From positions 1,688,001 through 1,752,000 of the forward strand of contig NZ_CP022364.1 of NCBI RefSeq assembly GCF_003119115.1: a stretch of DNA of 64,000 nt, given 5' to 3'. The notes beneath the pieces were generated by a model, which worked only from the letters and a program-made list of their open reading frames with translations, was not told the DNA's origin and did no database searches. The position numbers and the translations under genes were made by a program. Below, piece after piece: positions 18,071 through 27,913 of this stretch; positions within the stretch are counted from its first letter, which is position 1, and every line of letters starts with the position of its first letter. The stretch is from Azospirillum sp. TSH58 (GTDB lineage Bacteria > Pseudomonadota > Alphaproteobacteria > Azospirillales > Azospirillaceae).

Positions 18071-20755
18071 TTACTCCGCGGCCAGCCCGCCGCCCAACTC
18101 GATGCGGACCTCGACGACACCGGGCTCGTCCAGGTTCTCCTTGCGGATGAAGCCGAGCGCGCGGCACATGCCCAGCATGCTGGTGTTCTCGCGCAGGACC
18201 TCGCCGTAGACCTCCTTGATCCCGCGGGAGCGGGCGTAGTCCAGGATCTTGTTCATCAGCTGGTAGCCCAGCCCCTGGCCCTTCATGTCCGAGCGCACCA
18301 TCACGGCGTATTCGGCGCGCAGGTTGTCGGGGTCGGCGGTGATGCGCACCACGCCGTACATGATGGTGTCGCCGGTCTCGGGGTCCGGCCCGACGGCGAC
18401 CAGACCCATCTCGCGGTCGTAGTCGATCTGGGTCAGGCGGGCGGCGGCCTGGTGCGACAGGCGCTTCAGCGGCGCGAAGAAGCGCAGCCGCAAATCCTCC
18501 TGCGTCTGGTTGGCCACCATGTGGTGCACCAGCGGCTCGTCCTCCGGCAGGATGGGGCGGACGAGGAACTGGCGGCCGTCCTTGATGGTGATGCGGTCCT
18601 CCAGCCCCTTGGGGTAGGGGCGGATGGCCAGACGCTTGGCGCCGGGCAGGGCCGGCACGCCGACCTTGATGCGGGCGTCGAGCGCCAGCACGCCCTCCGC
18701 GTCGGCGAGCAGGGGGTTGACGTCCAGCTCGGCGATCTCCGGGAAATCGACGATGAGCTGGGAGATCTTGTTCAGCGTCAGCGCCACCGCCTCCAGATCG
18801 ACCGCGGCGCGCGAGCGGTAGCCCTGCAGCTGGCGCCAGATGCGGGTGCGGCCCATCAGCTCCGTCGCCAGCTTCATGTTCAGCGGCGGCAATGCCAGCG
18901 CATAGTCCTCCACCACCTCCACCCCGATGCCGCCCTCGCCGAACAGCAGGACGGGGCCGAAAAGCTCGTTCTCGGTCATGCCGACGATCAGCTCGTAGGC
19001 GTCGGCGCGCACCGCCATCTCCTGGACGGTGAAGCCCTCGATGCGGGCGTCGGGCACCGCCTCGCGCACGCGGGCCAGCATCGCCTCGGCCTCGGCCTTG
19101 ACCTCCGCCGGCTCGGTCAGGTGCAGGGCGACGCCGCCGACGTCCGACTTGTGGGTGATGTCCGGCGACAGGATCTTCAGCGCCAGCGGCCCGCCGATCA
19201 TCTCGGCGCAGTGGGCGGCCTCCTCCGGCGTGTCGGCGCGGCGGGTGTCAACCACCGGGACGCCGTAGGCGGCGAGCACGCGCTTGGCCTCGTACTCGCT
19301 CAGCCAGTCGCGCTTCTCGGCGATGGCGCGGGAGATGATCTTGCGCACCGTGATGCCGTCGGGCTGGAAATCCTCCGGCACCGACGGCGGCGTCTCCATC
19401 AGCAGCTCCTGGTTCCGGCGGTATTCCACCAGATGCAGGAAGGCGCGCACCGCGTGGCTGGGCGTGTCGTAGGTGGGGACGCGGTTGGCGGCGAACAGCT
19501 TGCGCGCCTCCGCCGCCGTGTTGTCGCCCAGCCAGCTGGTCAGCACCGGGTGCTTGCGCGTCTTGTTGGCGATCATGGTGTCGACCACCGCCTGCGCGGC
19601 GGCCCGCCCGTCGGTCACCGCGGTCGGGCAGTTCAGCACCAGCACGGCGTCGTTGTTGGGGTCGGCCATCAGCGCGTTCAGCGCGTCGGCGTAGCGCTTG
19701 GGCGGGGCGTCGCCGCCGATGCGCAACGGGTTGCGGGCGCTGCCGGCGCCCAGCGCCTTCTCCAGCGCGTCCATCGTCTCCGGCGCGAACTGGGCGAGCC
19801 GCCCGCCGGACAGGATCAGGCTGTCGGTCGCCATCACGCCCATGCCGCCGCCGTTGGTCAGGATGGCCAGCCGGTCGCCGGTGATCGGCGCGCCGGTGCC
19901 CAGCGTGCCCACCGCGTCGAACAGCTCGTCCAGCCCGGTGACGCGCAGGATGCCGGCGCGGCGGAAGGCGGCGTCGTAGACGGCGTCGGACACCGCCAGC
20001 GCCCCGGTGTGGGAGGTGGACGCCTCCAGCGCCTCGTCGGTGCGGCCGGACTTGATGACGATCACCGGCTTCTGGCGGGCGGCGGAGCGCGCCGCCGACA
20101 TGAACTTCCGGGCGTCGCTGATGCTCTCGATGTAGAGCAGGATGGCGCGCACCGTGGCGTCGCCGGCCAGATAGTCCAGCAGGTCGCCGAAATCGACGTC
20201 CGCCTTGTCGCCCATCGAGATCAGGTGCGAGAAGCCGATCCCCCGCGCCGTCGCCCAGTCGGCGATGGAGGTCACCACCATGGAGGACTGCGCCACCAGC
20301 GCCACGTCGCCCTTCTTCGGCGTGACATGGCCGAAGCTGGCGTTCAACCCGCGGCCCGGCACCATGATGCCCAGGCTGTTGGGACCCAGGACGCGCATCA
20401 GGTGGGGCTTCGCCGCCTCGCGCAGGGTCTGGGTCTGCTCCTTGGAAAAGCCGCTGGAGATGACGATGGCCGCCTTGGTCCCGCGCTTGCCCAGCGCCTC
20501 GACGGTGGCGGGCACCGTGGCGGCGGGGGTGCAGATCACCGCCAGATCCGGCGTGATCGGCAGATCGTCCACCGTTTTGTAGGTCAGCACCCCCTCGACC
20601 GCACGCTCGCCGGTCACCGGCATGATCGGGCCGTCGAACCCGGCGTTGAACAGGTTGCGGGCCACCACGGCGCCGATGGTGCTCGGCTTTCGGGTCGCCC
20701 CGATCAGAGCGATGGATGCGGGTTTGAACAGGCGGTCGAGGTTGCGAACGGTCAT
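18071..20755 (-). CDS. Protein lysine acetyltransferase, Pat/PatZ type (acyl-CoA synthetase-like plus GNAT)
   Basis: An 894-residue multidomain protein. The N-terminus is a CoA-binding Rossmann domain (ASIALIGATRKPSTIGAVV), followed by succinyl-CoA ligase-like domains containing TSHTGALA. An ATP-grasp part begins near EYEAKRVLAAYGVPVVDTR. The C-terminal GNAT domain has the acetyl-CoA motif RSDMKGQGLGYQLM. Enzymes of this design acetylate lysines, classically acetyl-CoA synthetase, and tie carbon metabolism to acetyl-CoA. ATG 20755 is chosen because the CoA-binding domain starts there (MTVRNLDRLFKP). The long upstream frame is unconserved. Confidence 0.88.
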   Translation of the reverse strand: MTVRNLDRLFKPASIALIGATRKPSTIGAVVARNLFNAGFDGPIMPVTGERAVEGVLTYKTVDDLPITPDLAVICTPAATVPATVEALGKRGTKAAIVISSGFSKEQTQTLREAAKPHLMRVLGPNSLGIMVPGRGLNASFGHVTPKKGDVALVAQSSMVVTSIADWATARGIGFSHLISMGDKADVDFGDLLDYLAGDATVRAILLYIESISDARKFMSAARSAARQKPVIVIKSGRTDEALEASTSHTGALAVSDAVYDAAFRRAGILRVTGLDELFDAVGTLGTGAPITGDRLAILTNGGGMGVMATDSLILSGGRLAQFAPETMDALEKALGAGSARNPLRIGGDAPPKRYADALNALMADPNNDAVLVLNCPTAVTDGRAAAQAVVDTMIANKTRKHPVLTSWLGDNTAAEARKLFAANRVPTYDTPSHAVRAFLHLVEYRRNQELLMETPPSVPEDFQPDGITVRKIISRAIAEKRDWLSEYEAKRVLAAYGVPVVDTRRADTPEEAAHCAEMIGGPLALKILSPDITHKSDVGGVALHLTEPAEVKAEAEAMLARVREAVPDARIEGFTVQEMAVRADAYELIVGMTENELFGPVLLFGEGGIGVEVVEDYALALPPLNMKLATELMGRTRIWRQLQGYRSRAAVDLEAVALTLNKISQLIVDFPEIAELDVNPLLADAEGVLALDARIKVGVPALPGAKRLAIRPYPKGLEDRITIKDGRQFLVRPILPEDEPLVHHMVANQTQEDLRLRFFAPLKRLSHQAAARLTQIDYDREMGLVAVGPDPETGDTIMYGVVRITADPDNLRAEYAVMVRSDMKGQGLGYQLMNKILDYARSRGIKEVYGEVLRENTSMLGMCRALGFIRKENLDEPGVVEVRIELGGGLAAE

Positions 20756-20892
20756 GGCCGGGTTCCGGGGGTTCGTCTCACACAGCAAGGCTCGAACAGC
20801 CGCCACTCCGTTAAAGATCGGACCGGGGCCGTCGACTTGCAATCAGCGGTAAGGAGGCAATCGCAGGACGGGAACGCGACCGATCGCCGCTC

Positions 20893-20909
20893 ATGTTGCG
20901 GTGCAACAT
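20893..20909. promoter_or_regulatory. Candidate operator palindrome between pat and ldh
   Basis: ATGTTGC-GGT-GCAACAT is a perfect 7-bp inverted repeat with a 3-base spacer, 144 bases before the ldh start and 138 bases from the pat start. Size and symmetry suit a dimeric regulator. The TGC-N3-GCA core recalls PhaR-type sites, but that is only a resemblance. Confidence 0.4.
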
Positions 20910-21022
20910 ACACATTGGTCATACCTTTGTACAGGCGCCCTTTGTCGCGCCCCCCTCCGAAGCGGATATCCCCGCTGCGCATCGGGGCTTGAGCGGGCGG
21001 GCGCGATGCTCCACCCTGTTGA

Positions 21023-21994
<972 letters not shown>

Positions 21995-22010
21995 TGGGGT
22001 GAGGAGGAAA

Positions 22011-22074
22011 GCGGGGCCGGTTCGCGTTGCAGGACCGGCCCCGCGGTGCGGAGCCGGTCCTTGCAACCCGTCCA
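22011..22074. terminator. Overlapping hairpins between converging ldh and ppa
   Basis: A perfect 11-bp stem (22011-22021 with 22034-22044) competes with a second stem formed by GTTGCAGGACCGG and CCGGTCCTTGCAAC, which has one bulged T. Only one can form at a time. Neither has a T-run. It probably ends transcripts from both sides. Confidence 0.5.
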
Positions 22075-22087
22075 GTCGAGAGGCGCG

Positions 22088-22645
22088 TCAGACCACCGGG
22101 CCGAGCTGACCCTTGGTGGCGGCGGCGGCGCGCTCCATGCCTTCCTGGATCTTCTTGGCGGCTTCCTGCTCGTCGCCCCAGCGCAGGATCTTCACCCACT
22201 TGCCCTTTTCCAGATCCTTGTAGTGCTGGAAGAAGTGGGCGATCTGCTCGGTGGTGATCTCCGGCAGGTCCTTGTAGGACTTCACGTTGCTGTAGAACGG
22301 GTGCAGCTTGTCGACCGGAACGGCCAGCAGCTTCTCGTCCTCGCCGCCCTCGTCCTCCATGAACAGCACGCCGATCGGGCGCGAGCGCAGCACGGCGCCC
22401 GGGATCACCGAATGGCGGCCGACCACGCAGACGTCCACCGGGTCGCCGTCACCCGACAGGGTGTGCGGGATGAAGCCGTAGTTGCAGGGGTAGTACATGG
22501 CGGTGTGCAGGAAGCGGTCGACGAACATCGCGCCCGACTCCTTGTCGATCTCGTACTTCACCGGCTCGCCGCGCAACGGGATCTCGATGACCACGTTCAC
22601 GTCCCACGGGGCGTTCTTGCCGACCGGAACCTTGCTGAGATCCAT
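22088..22645 (-). CDS. ppa: Inorganic pyrophosphatase (family I)
   Basis: Hydrolyses pyrophosphate and so pulls nucleic acid, protein and lipid synthesis forward. The 185-residue product shows the family I active site: IEIPLRGEPVKYEIDKESG, YYPCNYGFIPHT and the metal-binding signature DGDPVDVCV. The ATG at 22645 is chosen because conserved sequence begins at MDLSKVPVGKN and AAGGATGG stands upstream. The long upstream frame is unconserved. It is divergent from the YejA-like gene. Confidence 0.96.
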   Translation of the reverse strand: MDLSKVPVGKNAPWDVNVVIEIPLRGEPVKYEIDKESGAMFVDRFLHTAMYYPCNYGFIPHTLSGDGDPVDVCVVGRHSVIPGAVLRSRPIGVLFMEDEGGEDEKLLAVPVDKLHPFYSNVKSYKDLPEITTEQIAHFFQHYKDLEKGKWVKILRWGDEQEAAKKIQEGMERAAAATKGQLGPVV

Positions 22646-22793
22646 GGAAAACCATCCTTCGACTGCAAAAGCGGGTTGCGCTTGGTTGTGGACGCGGGCC
22701 AAAGCTCCCGGCGCCGCGCGCGCGGAGTTTAGGCAGATGCGGGCATAAGTCAAAGCCACTTGCGCAGGTGCGGCAAAGGGACGAGCCTTCGCC

Positions 22794-24602
22794 ATGCCCT
22801 TCATCCTTCTTGCGCTGCTCTGTCTCGCCTTTTTTCCCCTTGCGGCGCGGGCCGAACCCCCCGCGAAGGCTGTCCACGCCATCGCGATGCATGGGGACCC
22901 CGCCTATCCGCCGGGCTTCGCCCATTTCGCCTACGTCAACCCCGACGCGCCGAAGGGCGGCGCCCTGCGCCAGGCGGTGACCGGCGGCTTCGACACGCTG
23001 AACCCCCATGTGGTCAAGGGGGTGCCCGCCCTGGGTCTTGGTTTCGTCTTCGAAACGATGCTTGCCCGCTCGTGGGACGAGCCCTTTTCCCTCTACGGCC
23101 TGCTGGCCGAGAGCCTGGAGGTGCCGGAGGACCGCGGCGCCGCCACCTTCCACCTCAACCCCGCCGCGCGATGGCACGACGGGACGCCGGTGACCGCCGC
23201 CGACGTGCTGTTCTCGCTGGAGGTCCAGCGCGCCCACGGCACGCCGAACCGCCGCCAGTATTACGCCAAGGTGGCGAGCGCCGCGGCGCCGGACGACCGC
23301 ACCGTGCGCTTCGTCTTCGCCCCCGGCCCGGACGGGCGTTTCGACCGCGAGATGCCGCTGCTGATGGGGCTGATGCCGATCCATGCCAAGGCGTGGTGGG
23401 CGGGCCGGGACTTCGCCGCCACGACGCTCGACCCGCCGCTGGGCAGCGGCCCCTACCGGGTCAAACAGGCGGAGGCCGGGCGGCGCATCGTCTACGAACG
23501 GGTGGCCGATTACTGGGGGCGGGACCTGCCGTCGCGGCGCGGGCTGTTCAATGTCGATGCGCTGGATTTCACCTATTACCGCGACGACTCGGTGGCGCTG
23601 GAGGCCTTCCTGGCCGGGCAGGGCGACGTGCGGCGCGAATCCGATCCCGCCAAATGGGCCACCGGCTACGACGGCCCGGCGCTCCGCGCGGGGCGGATCG
23701 TGCTGGAGGAACTGCCGCACCGCCGCCCGGAGTTCGCCCGCGGGCTGATCTTCAACACCCGCCGCCCGCCGTTCCAGGACATCCGGGTGCGGCGGGCGCT
23801 CGGCCTCGCCACCGATTTCGCCTGGATCGGCAAGACCCTGTTCCACGGCGCGCTGGTCCGCACCGCCAGCTATTACCCGAACTCCGAACTGGCGGCGGAG
23901 GGCCTGCCGGGGCCGGAGGAGTTGACGGTGCTGGAGCCCTTCCGCGACCGCCTGCCGCCGGCGCTGTTCACCGAACCCTTCACCCTGCCGCACACCGACG
24001 GCGGCGGACCGGCGGGGGCGCGGGGCAACCTGCGCGAGGCGCTGCGCCTGTTGGCGGAGGCGGGCTGGCGGGTGAGGGGCGGGCGGCTGACCGACGGGGC
24101 GGGACGCCCCTTCGCCTTCGAGATCCTGCTGGGCAATCCGGCGGACGAGCGGGTGGCGCTGGAATACGCCCGCTCGCTGGAGCGGCTGGGCATCGCCGCC
24201 ACGGTGCGCACGGTGGACAACGCGCAGTATCAGGCGCGCCTGGATCATTTCGATTTCGACATGACCCTGCGCTGGTGGATTTCCAGCCTCTCGCCGGGCA
24301 ACGAGCAGCTTTACTATTACGGGTCCGAGGCGGCGGACCAGCCGGGCAGCCGCAACTATCCGGGCATCCGCGACCCGGTGGTGGACGCCATCGCCGCCTC
24401 CATCGCCGAGGCGCGGACGCGCGCCGACCTCGTGGCCCGCGTCCGCGCGCTCGACCGGGTGCTGCTGTGGGGCCATTACATGGTGCCGCTGTTCCACAGC
24501 CCGGCGGACCGCATGGCCCGCTGGTCGCGGCTGAAGCACCCGGAGGCGACGCCCCTCTACGGCCCGCTGGTCGAGTCCTGGTGGATCGGGGAGGGTGGCT
24601 GA
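22794..24602 (+). CDS. Peptide-type ABC transporter substrate-binding protein, YejA-like
   Basis: A periplasmic solute-binding protein of family 5 (602 residues) with a clear signal peptide (LLALLCLAFFPLAARA). YejA-type landmarks are HGDPAYPPGFAHFAYVNPDAPKGG near the start, WHDGTPVTAADVLFSLE, and GSGPYRVKQ in the middle. YejA proteins bind oligopeptides, including microcin C-like compounds, and feed YejBEF. No permease or ATPase gene is adjacent, so it is an orphan here. Its last 46 bases overlap the oppositely oriented kinase gene. Confidence 0.88.
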   Translation: MPFILLALLCLAFFPLAARAEPPAKAVHAIAMHGDPAYPPGFAHFAYVNPDAPKGGALRQAVTGGFDTLNPHVVKGVPALGLGFVFETMLARSWDEPFSLYGLLAESLEVPEDRGAATFHLNPAARWHDGTPVTAADVLFSLEVQRAHGTPNRRQYYAKVASAAAPDDRTVRFVFAPGPDGRFDREMPLLMGLMPIHAKAWWAGRDFAATTLDPPLGSGPYRVKQAEAGRRIVYERVADYWGRDLPSRRGLFNVDALDFTYYRDDSVALEAFLAGQGDVRRESDPAKWATGYDGPALRAGRIVLEELPHRRPEFARGLIFNTRRPPFQDIRVRRALGLATDFAWIGKTLFHGALVRTASYYPNSELAAEGLPGPEELTVLEPFRDRLPPALFTEPFTLPHTDGGGPAGARGNLREALRLLAEAGWRVRGGRLTDGAGRPFAFEILLGNPADERVALEYARSLERLGIAATVRTVDNAQYQARLDHFDFDMTLRWWISSLSPGNEQLYYYGSEAADQPGSRNYPGIRDPVVDAIAASIAEARTRADLVARVRALDRVLLWGHYMVPLFHSPADRMARWSRLKHPEATPLYGPLVESWWIGEGG

Positions 24603-25288
24603 GCCTCACCATGCCCGCCATGGACCCGGTAGGCGTGCAGGATCACATCGGCCACGGCGTCCAGATCGGTGAAGCGGTCGGTGTTGACGATCAGGTCGTA
24701 CTGCAGCGGATCGCCGTTGGAGACCTTGAAGAACTCCTTGAAATACTTGGCGCGGGCGGCGTTGATCCGCTGCACCTCGTGCAGCGCGTCGGCCACCTTG
24801 GCGGGATCGCCGCCGGCCAGCCGCGCGGCGCAGACCTCGTCCGAGCCGACGATGCGGACGCGGAAGCGCGGCGCCCCGCGCAGCAGCAGATGCGCCCCGC
24901 GCCCGACGATCACCCCGCCGCGGAAGGCGATGCCGTTGACCACGCGGGTCAGCAGCCGCTGGTACTCGGTCAGCGGGTCGTGCAGCCCCATCAGGCTGGC
25001 GTAGAGGAACATCCCCGCCCGCCCCGGCAGCTTCTCGTCGAGCTGGCGCATCAGCGCGGGATCGGAGGTGGCCGTCGCCACCACGGCGTCGAGGATTTCC
25101 TTGTCGAAGCAGGGCACCCCCAGCGACTCGGCGAGCTTCGCCGCGATCGCCTCGCCGCCGGTGCCGTGCTCGCGGGCGATGGTGACGACGGGGGGCGGGG
25201 ACTCCAGCGGGCCGGAGCGGGGCCGGTGCGGCTGGAACTGGTCGGTTCGGACGTAGGTCAGAAGCGCCTGGAATTCGTCGCGGGCCAT
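24557..25288 (-). CDS. Cytidylate kinase-like family protein
   Basis: A 243-residue P-loop protein of the cytidylate kinase-like family. The nucleotide-binding loop is the atypical VTIAREHGTGGEAIAAKLAESLG. It is followed by PCFDKEILDAV, a region with VIVGRGAHLLLRG, and FRVRIVGSDEVCAARLA. The true substrate is not established for this family. GGAGGGAAG lies just before the ATG. The gene overlaps the 3' end of the YejA-like gene tail to tail, so antisense interference is possible. Confidence 0.82.
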   Translation of the reverse strand: MARDEFQALLTYVRTDQFQPHRPRSGPLESPPPVVTIAREHGTGGEAIAAKLAESLGVPCFDKEILDAVVATATSDPALMRQLDEKLPGRAGMFLYASLMGLHDPLTEYQRLLTRVVNGIAFRGGVIVGRGAHLLLRGAPRFRVRIVGSDEVCAARLAGGDPAKVADALHEVQRINAARAKYFKEFFKVSNGDPLQYDLIVNTDRFTDLDAVADVILHAYRVHGGHGEAQPPSPIHQDSTSGP

Positions 25289-25409
25289 GGCTTCCCTCCG
25301 CGAACGGTTGCGACGAGTCCAGTGTCCGGCGGGGCGGCGGCGGGGTCAACGACGCCCAAGGGGGAGAGGCACGCCGCCGCACCCCTTCCGCGCGCCGCCG
25401 GAAAGGACC

Positions 25410-26951
25410 CTACAGCACGCGGACCGCGATCACCGTCAGCAGGACGACGATGATCCACAGGGCGATGCGCTCGCTGATCCGGCGCTCCACCCAGCGGTCG
25501 AGCATGTGCTTGACCGAATGGGGGTGCAGGCGCAGGCCGCCGTCGGCCAGTTCGGCGGCGGCGCGTTCGGCCTGGTTCACCAGCCGGGGCAGGCGGCGGA
25601 TCGTCGACACCGCGGCCTCCAGATCGTCGAGAATCTGGGCTTCCGGCCCACGGTTCTCGCGCATCCAGTCCTCGATCAGCGGGCGCGCCAGCTCCCACAT
25701 GTTGATGTCGGGGTTCAGGATGCGGCCCACCCCCTCCGCCGTCAGCATGCTCTTCTGGAGCAGGAGGAGCTGCGGCTGGGTCTCCATCTCGAACTGCTCG
25801 GTCACCGCGAAGAGCTGGGCGAGCAGCCGGCCGACGGAGATCTCGCTCAGCGGCTTGTTCTGCAGCGGCTCGCCGATGGCGCGGCAGGCCTGGGTGAAGA
25901 CCTCGATCGACTGGTGGCGGGGGACGTAGCCCGCCTCGAAATGCACCACCGCGACCCGGCGGTAGTCGCCGGTCAGGAAGCCGATGAGCATGTCGGCGAG
26001 GTAGGTCCGCGTCGCCCGGTCCAGCCGGCCCATGATGCCGAAATCGACGGCGGTGATGTTGCCGTCCTGCGTCACGAACAGGTTGCCGGGGTGCAGGTCG
26101 GCGTGGAAGAAGCCGTCGCGGAACACTTGGTTGAAGAAGCTGGCCGAGGCCTTCGCCAAAATCTCGTCGCGGTTGAAGCCGGCGGCGTCGAGCCTTTCCG
26201 ACTCGTCCACCTTGAAGCCGCGGATGCGCTCCAGCGTCAGGACGCGGCGCGCCGTGCGGTCCCAGTCGATGGCCGGCACGTTGAAGGTGGGGTCGTCCTT
26301 GAAGTTGTTGCCCAGCTCCGACGCCGCCGCGGCTTCCATCCGCAGCTCCATCTCCAGGCGGGAGGTGCGGGCGAAGGTGTCCACCACCTCGCGCGGGCGC
26401 AGCCGCTTCAGCTTGGGCATGACCATGACGGCCAGCTCGGCCAGCCAGTAGAACAGGTCGATGTCCCGCTCGAAGGCGTTCTCGATGCCCGGCCGCAGCA
26501 CCTTCACCGCGACCTCCCGCCCTTCGGCGGTGACGGCGAAATGCACCTGCGCGATGGAGGCGGCGGCGACCGGCACCTCGTCGAAGCTGCGGAACAGCTT
26601 CCCGATCGGGGCGCCCAGCTCCTCCTCGACGATGGCGCGGGCTTGGGCGCCGGGGAAGGGCGGCAGCTTGTCCTGAAGCTCGGCCAGATCCAGCGCCATC
26701 CGCTCGCCGACGAGGTCGGAGCGGGTGGACAGCAGCTGCCCCAGCTTGATGTAGGTCGGCCCCAGATCGGCCAGCGCGCGGGCCAGCCGCTGGCCGACGC
26801 GGCCCGGCTCCTTGGCGTTGCCGATCCAGCGCCAGAACAGCGCGAAGCCGGGGGCGGTCTGCGGCAGCGTTTCCGGCAGCGCGTTGTAGCGCGCCAGCGT
26901 GCGGCCGATCACGAAGAGGCGGCCGATGTTTCGGGCGGTCCGGAACAGCAT
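25410..26951 (-). CDS. ubiB: UbiB, ubiquinone biosynthesis kinase-like ATPase
   Basis: UbiB is an atypical kinase-like ATPase required for ubiquinone synthesis. The 513 residues show the KxGQ motif (YIKLGQLLSTRSDL), the Ala-rich loop AAASIAQVHFA that replaces the usual glycine-rich loop, and VAVKVLRPG. The catalytic HADLHPGN and DFGIMGRL follow. Two hydrophobic C-terminal segments (IALWIIVVLLTVIAV) anchor it in the inner membrane. Its ATG lies four bases after the ubiE stop, so the two form an operon. Confidence 0.96.
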   Translation of the reverse strand: MLFRTARNIGRLFVIGRTLARYNALPETLPQTAPGFALFWRWIGNAKEPGRVGQRLARALADLGPTYIKLGQLLSTRSDLVGERMALDLAELQDKLPPFPGAQARAIVEEELGAPIGKLFRSFDEVPVAAASIAQVHFAVTAEGREVAVKVLRPGIENAFERDIDLFYWLAELAVMVMPKLKRLRPREVVDTFARTSRLEMELRMEAAAASELGNNFKDDPTFNVPAIDWDRTARRVLTLERIRGFKVDESERLDAAGFNRDEILAKASASFFNQVFRDGFFHADLHPGNLFVTQDGNITAVDFGIMGRLDRATRTYLADMLIGFLTGDYRRVAVVHFEAGYVPRHQSIEVFTQACRAIGEPLQNKPLSEISVGRLLAQLFAVTEQFEMETQPQLLLLQKSMLTAEGVGRILNPDINMWELARPLIEDWMRENRGPEAQILDDLEAAVSTIRRLPRLVNQAERAAAELADGGLRLHPHSVKHMLDRWVERRISERIALWIIVVLLTVIAVRVL

Positions 26952-26955
26952 CCGG

Positions 26956-27765
26956 TCAGATCCGCCAGCCGGAATGGATCGCGGCGATGCCGCCCGTCAG
27001 GTTGCGCACGCGCACCGCGCCGAAGCCCGCGGCCTCGATGCGCTTGACCATGGCCTGCTGCTCGGGGAAGCGGCGGATGCTCTCCGCCAGATAGCGGTAG
27101 CTGTCCTCGTCCCCGGCCACCATGCGGCCGAGCCGCGGCAGGACCTGGAAGGAATAGACGTCGTAGATCTCGCGCAGGACCGGAAGGACCACGTGGCTGA
27201 ACTCCAGGCAGAAGAACTTTCCGCCGGGCTTCAACACGCGGCGCGCCTCGGAAAGCGCGGCGTCGATGCGCGTGACGTTGCGCAGGCCGAACGCAATGGT
27301 GTAGGCGTCCACCGAACGGGAGGCGATGGGCAGCCTTTCGGCGTCGCCGACCGTCCAGTTCACGCCGGTCAGCAGGTTCCGGTCGTAGGAGCGGTCGCGC
27401 CCGACCCGGACCATCGACTCGGTGATGTCGCAGACCACGGCCCGCCCGCCGCCGCGCTCCAGGAAGCGGAAGGCGATGTCGCCGGTGCCGCCCGCCACGT
27501 CGAGCAGCGTCATGTCGGCGCGCGGCGCCACCATCTCCATCAGCGTGTCCTTCCACAGCCGGTGGATGCCGCCCGACATCAGGTCGTTCATCAGGTCGTA
27601 GCGCCCGGCCACGCTGTCGAAGACGGCGCGGACGAGGCCGGACTTGGCGTCGGGATCGACGGGGCGGTAGCCGAACCAGTTCCCTTCGGCCCCGGCGGAC
27701 ACGCCGGTGGCCTGGGCCGGAGCTGCGGGCTGGGACGGGGCGGAGGGGGTGCGCGGATCGGTCAT
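26956..27765 (-). CDS. ubiE: Demethylmenaquinone/2-methoxy-6-polyprenyl-1,4-benzoquinol methylase
   Basis: C-methyltransferase of ubiquinone (and menaquinone) biosynthesis, using SAM. The 269-residue protein has WFGYRPVDPDAK, FDSVAGRYDLMNDLMSGGIHR, the SAM-binding LLDVAGGTGDIAFRF, and the family signatures YTIAFGLRNVT and RRVLKPGGKFFCLEFSH. ATG 27765 is chosen as the first near the conserved part; an in-frame ATG at 27777 adds four residues. It is first in the ubiE-ubiB operon. The variable N-terminus is Pro/Ala-rich. Confidence 0.95.
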   Translation of the reverse strand: MTDPRTPSAPSQPAAPAQATGVSAGAEGNWFGYRPVDPDAKSGLVRAVFDSVAGRYDLMNDLMSGGIHRLWKDTLMEMVAPRADMTLLDVAGGTGDIAFRFLERGGGRAVVCDITESMVRVGRDRSYDRNLLTGVNWTVGDAERLPIASRSVDAYTIAFGLRNVTRIDAALSEARRVLKPGGKFFCLEFSHVVLPVLREIYDVYSFQVLPRLGRMVAGDEDSYRYLAESIRRFPEQQAMVKRIEAAGFGAVRVRNLTGGIAAIHSGWRI

Positions 27766-27913
27766 GGCGCGCAACATAGCGCGCGACCTGGGCTTGCGCC
27801 AGCCGGGGCGTTGCCGTGACGCACCCCCGGCGCGCGGTTTTTGCGGGCTTGACCCCGCGCCCCGCCTTCGCCACCGTGCCGCGGGTGGACGATGGGGGAC
27901 GGACGGGGGGACC

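Noticed and set aside
18005-20992. Very long open frame (995 codons) opposite the acetyltransferase gene
   Set aside because: Composition is a His/Gly/Arg/Asp-rich mirror of the real gene, and no domain is visible.
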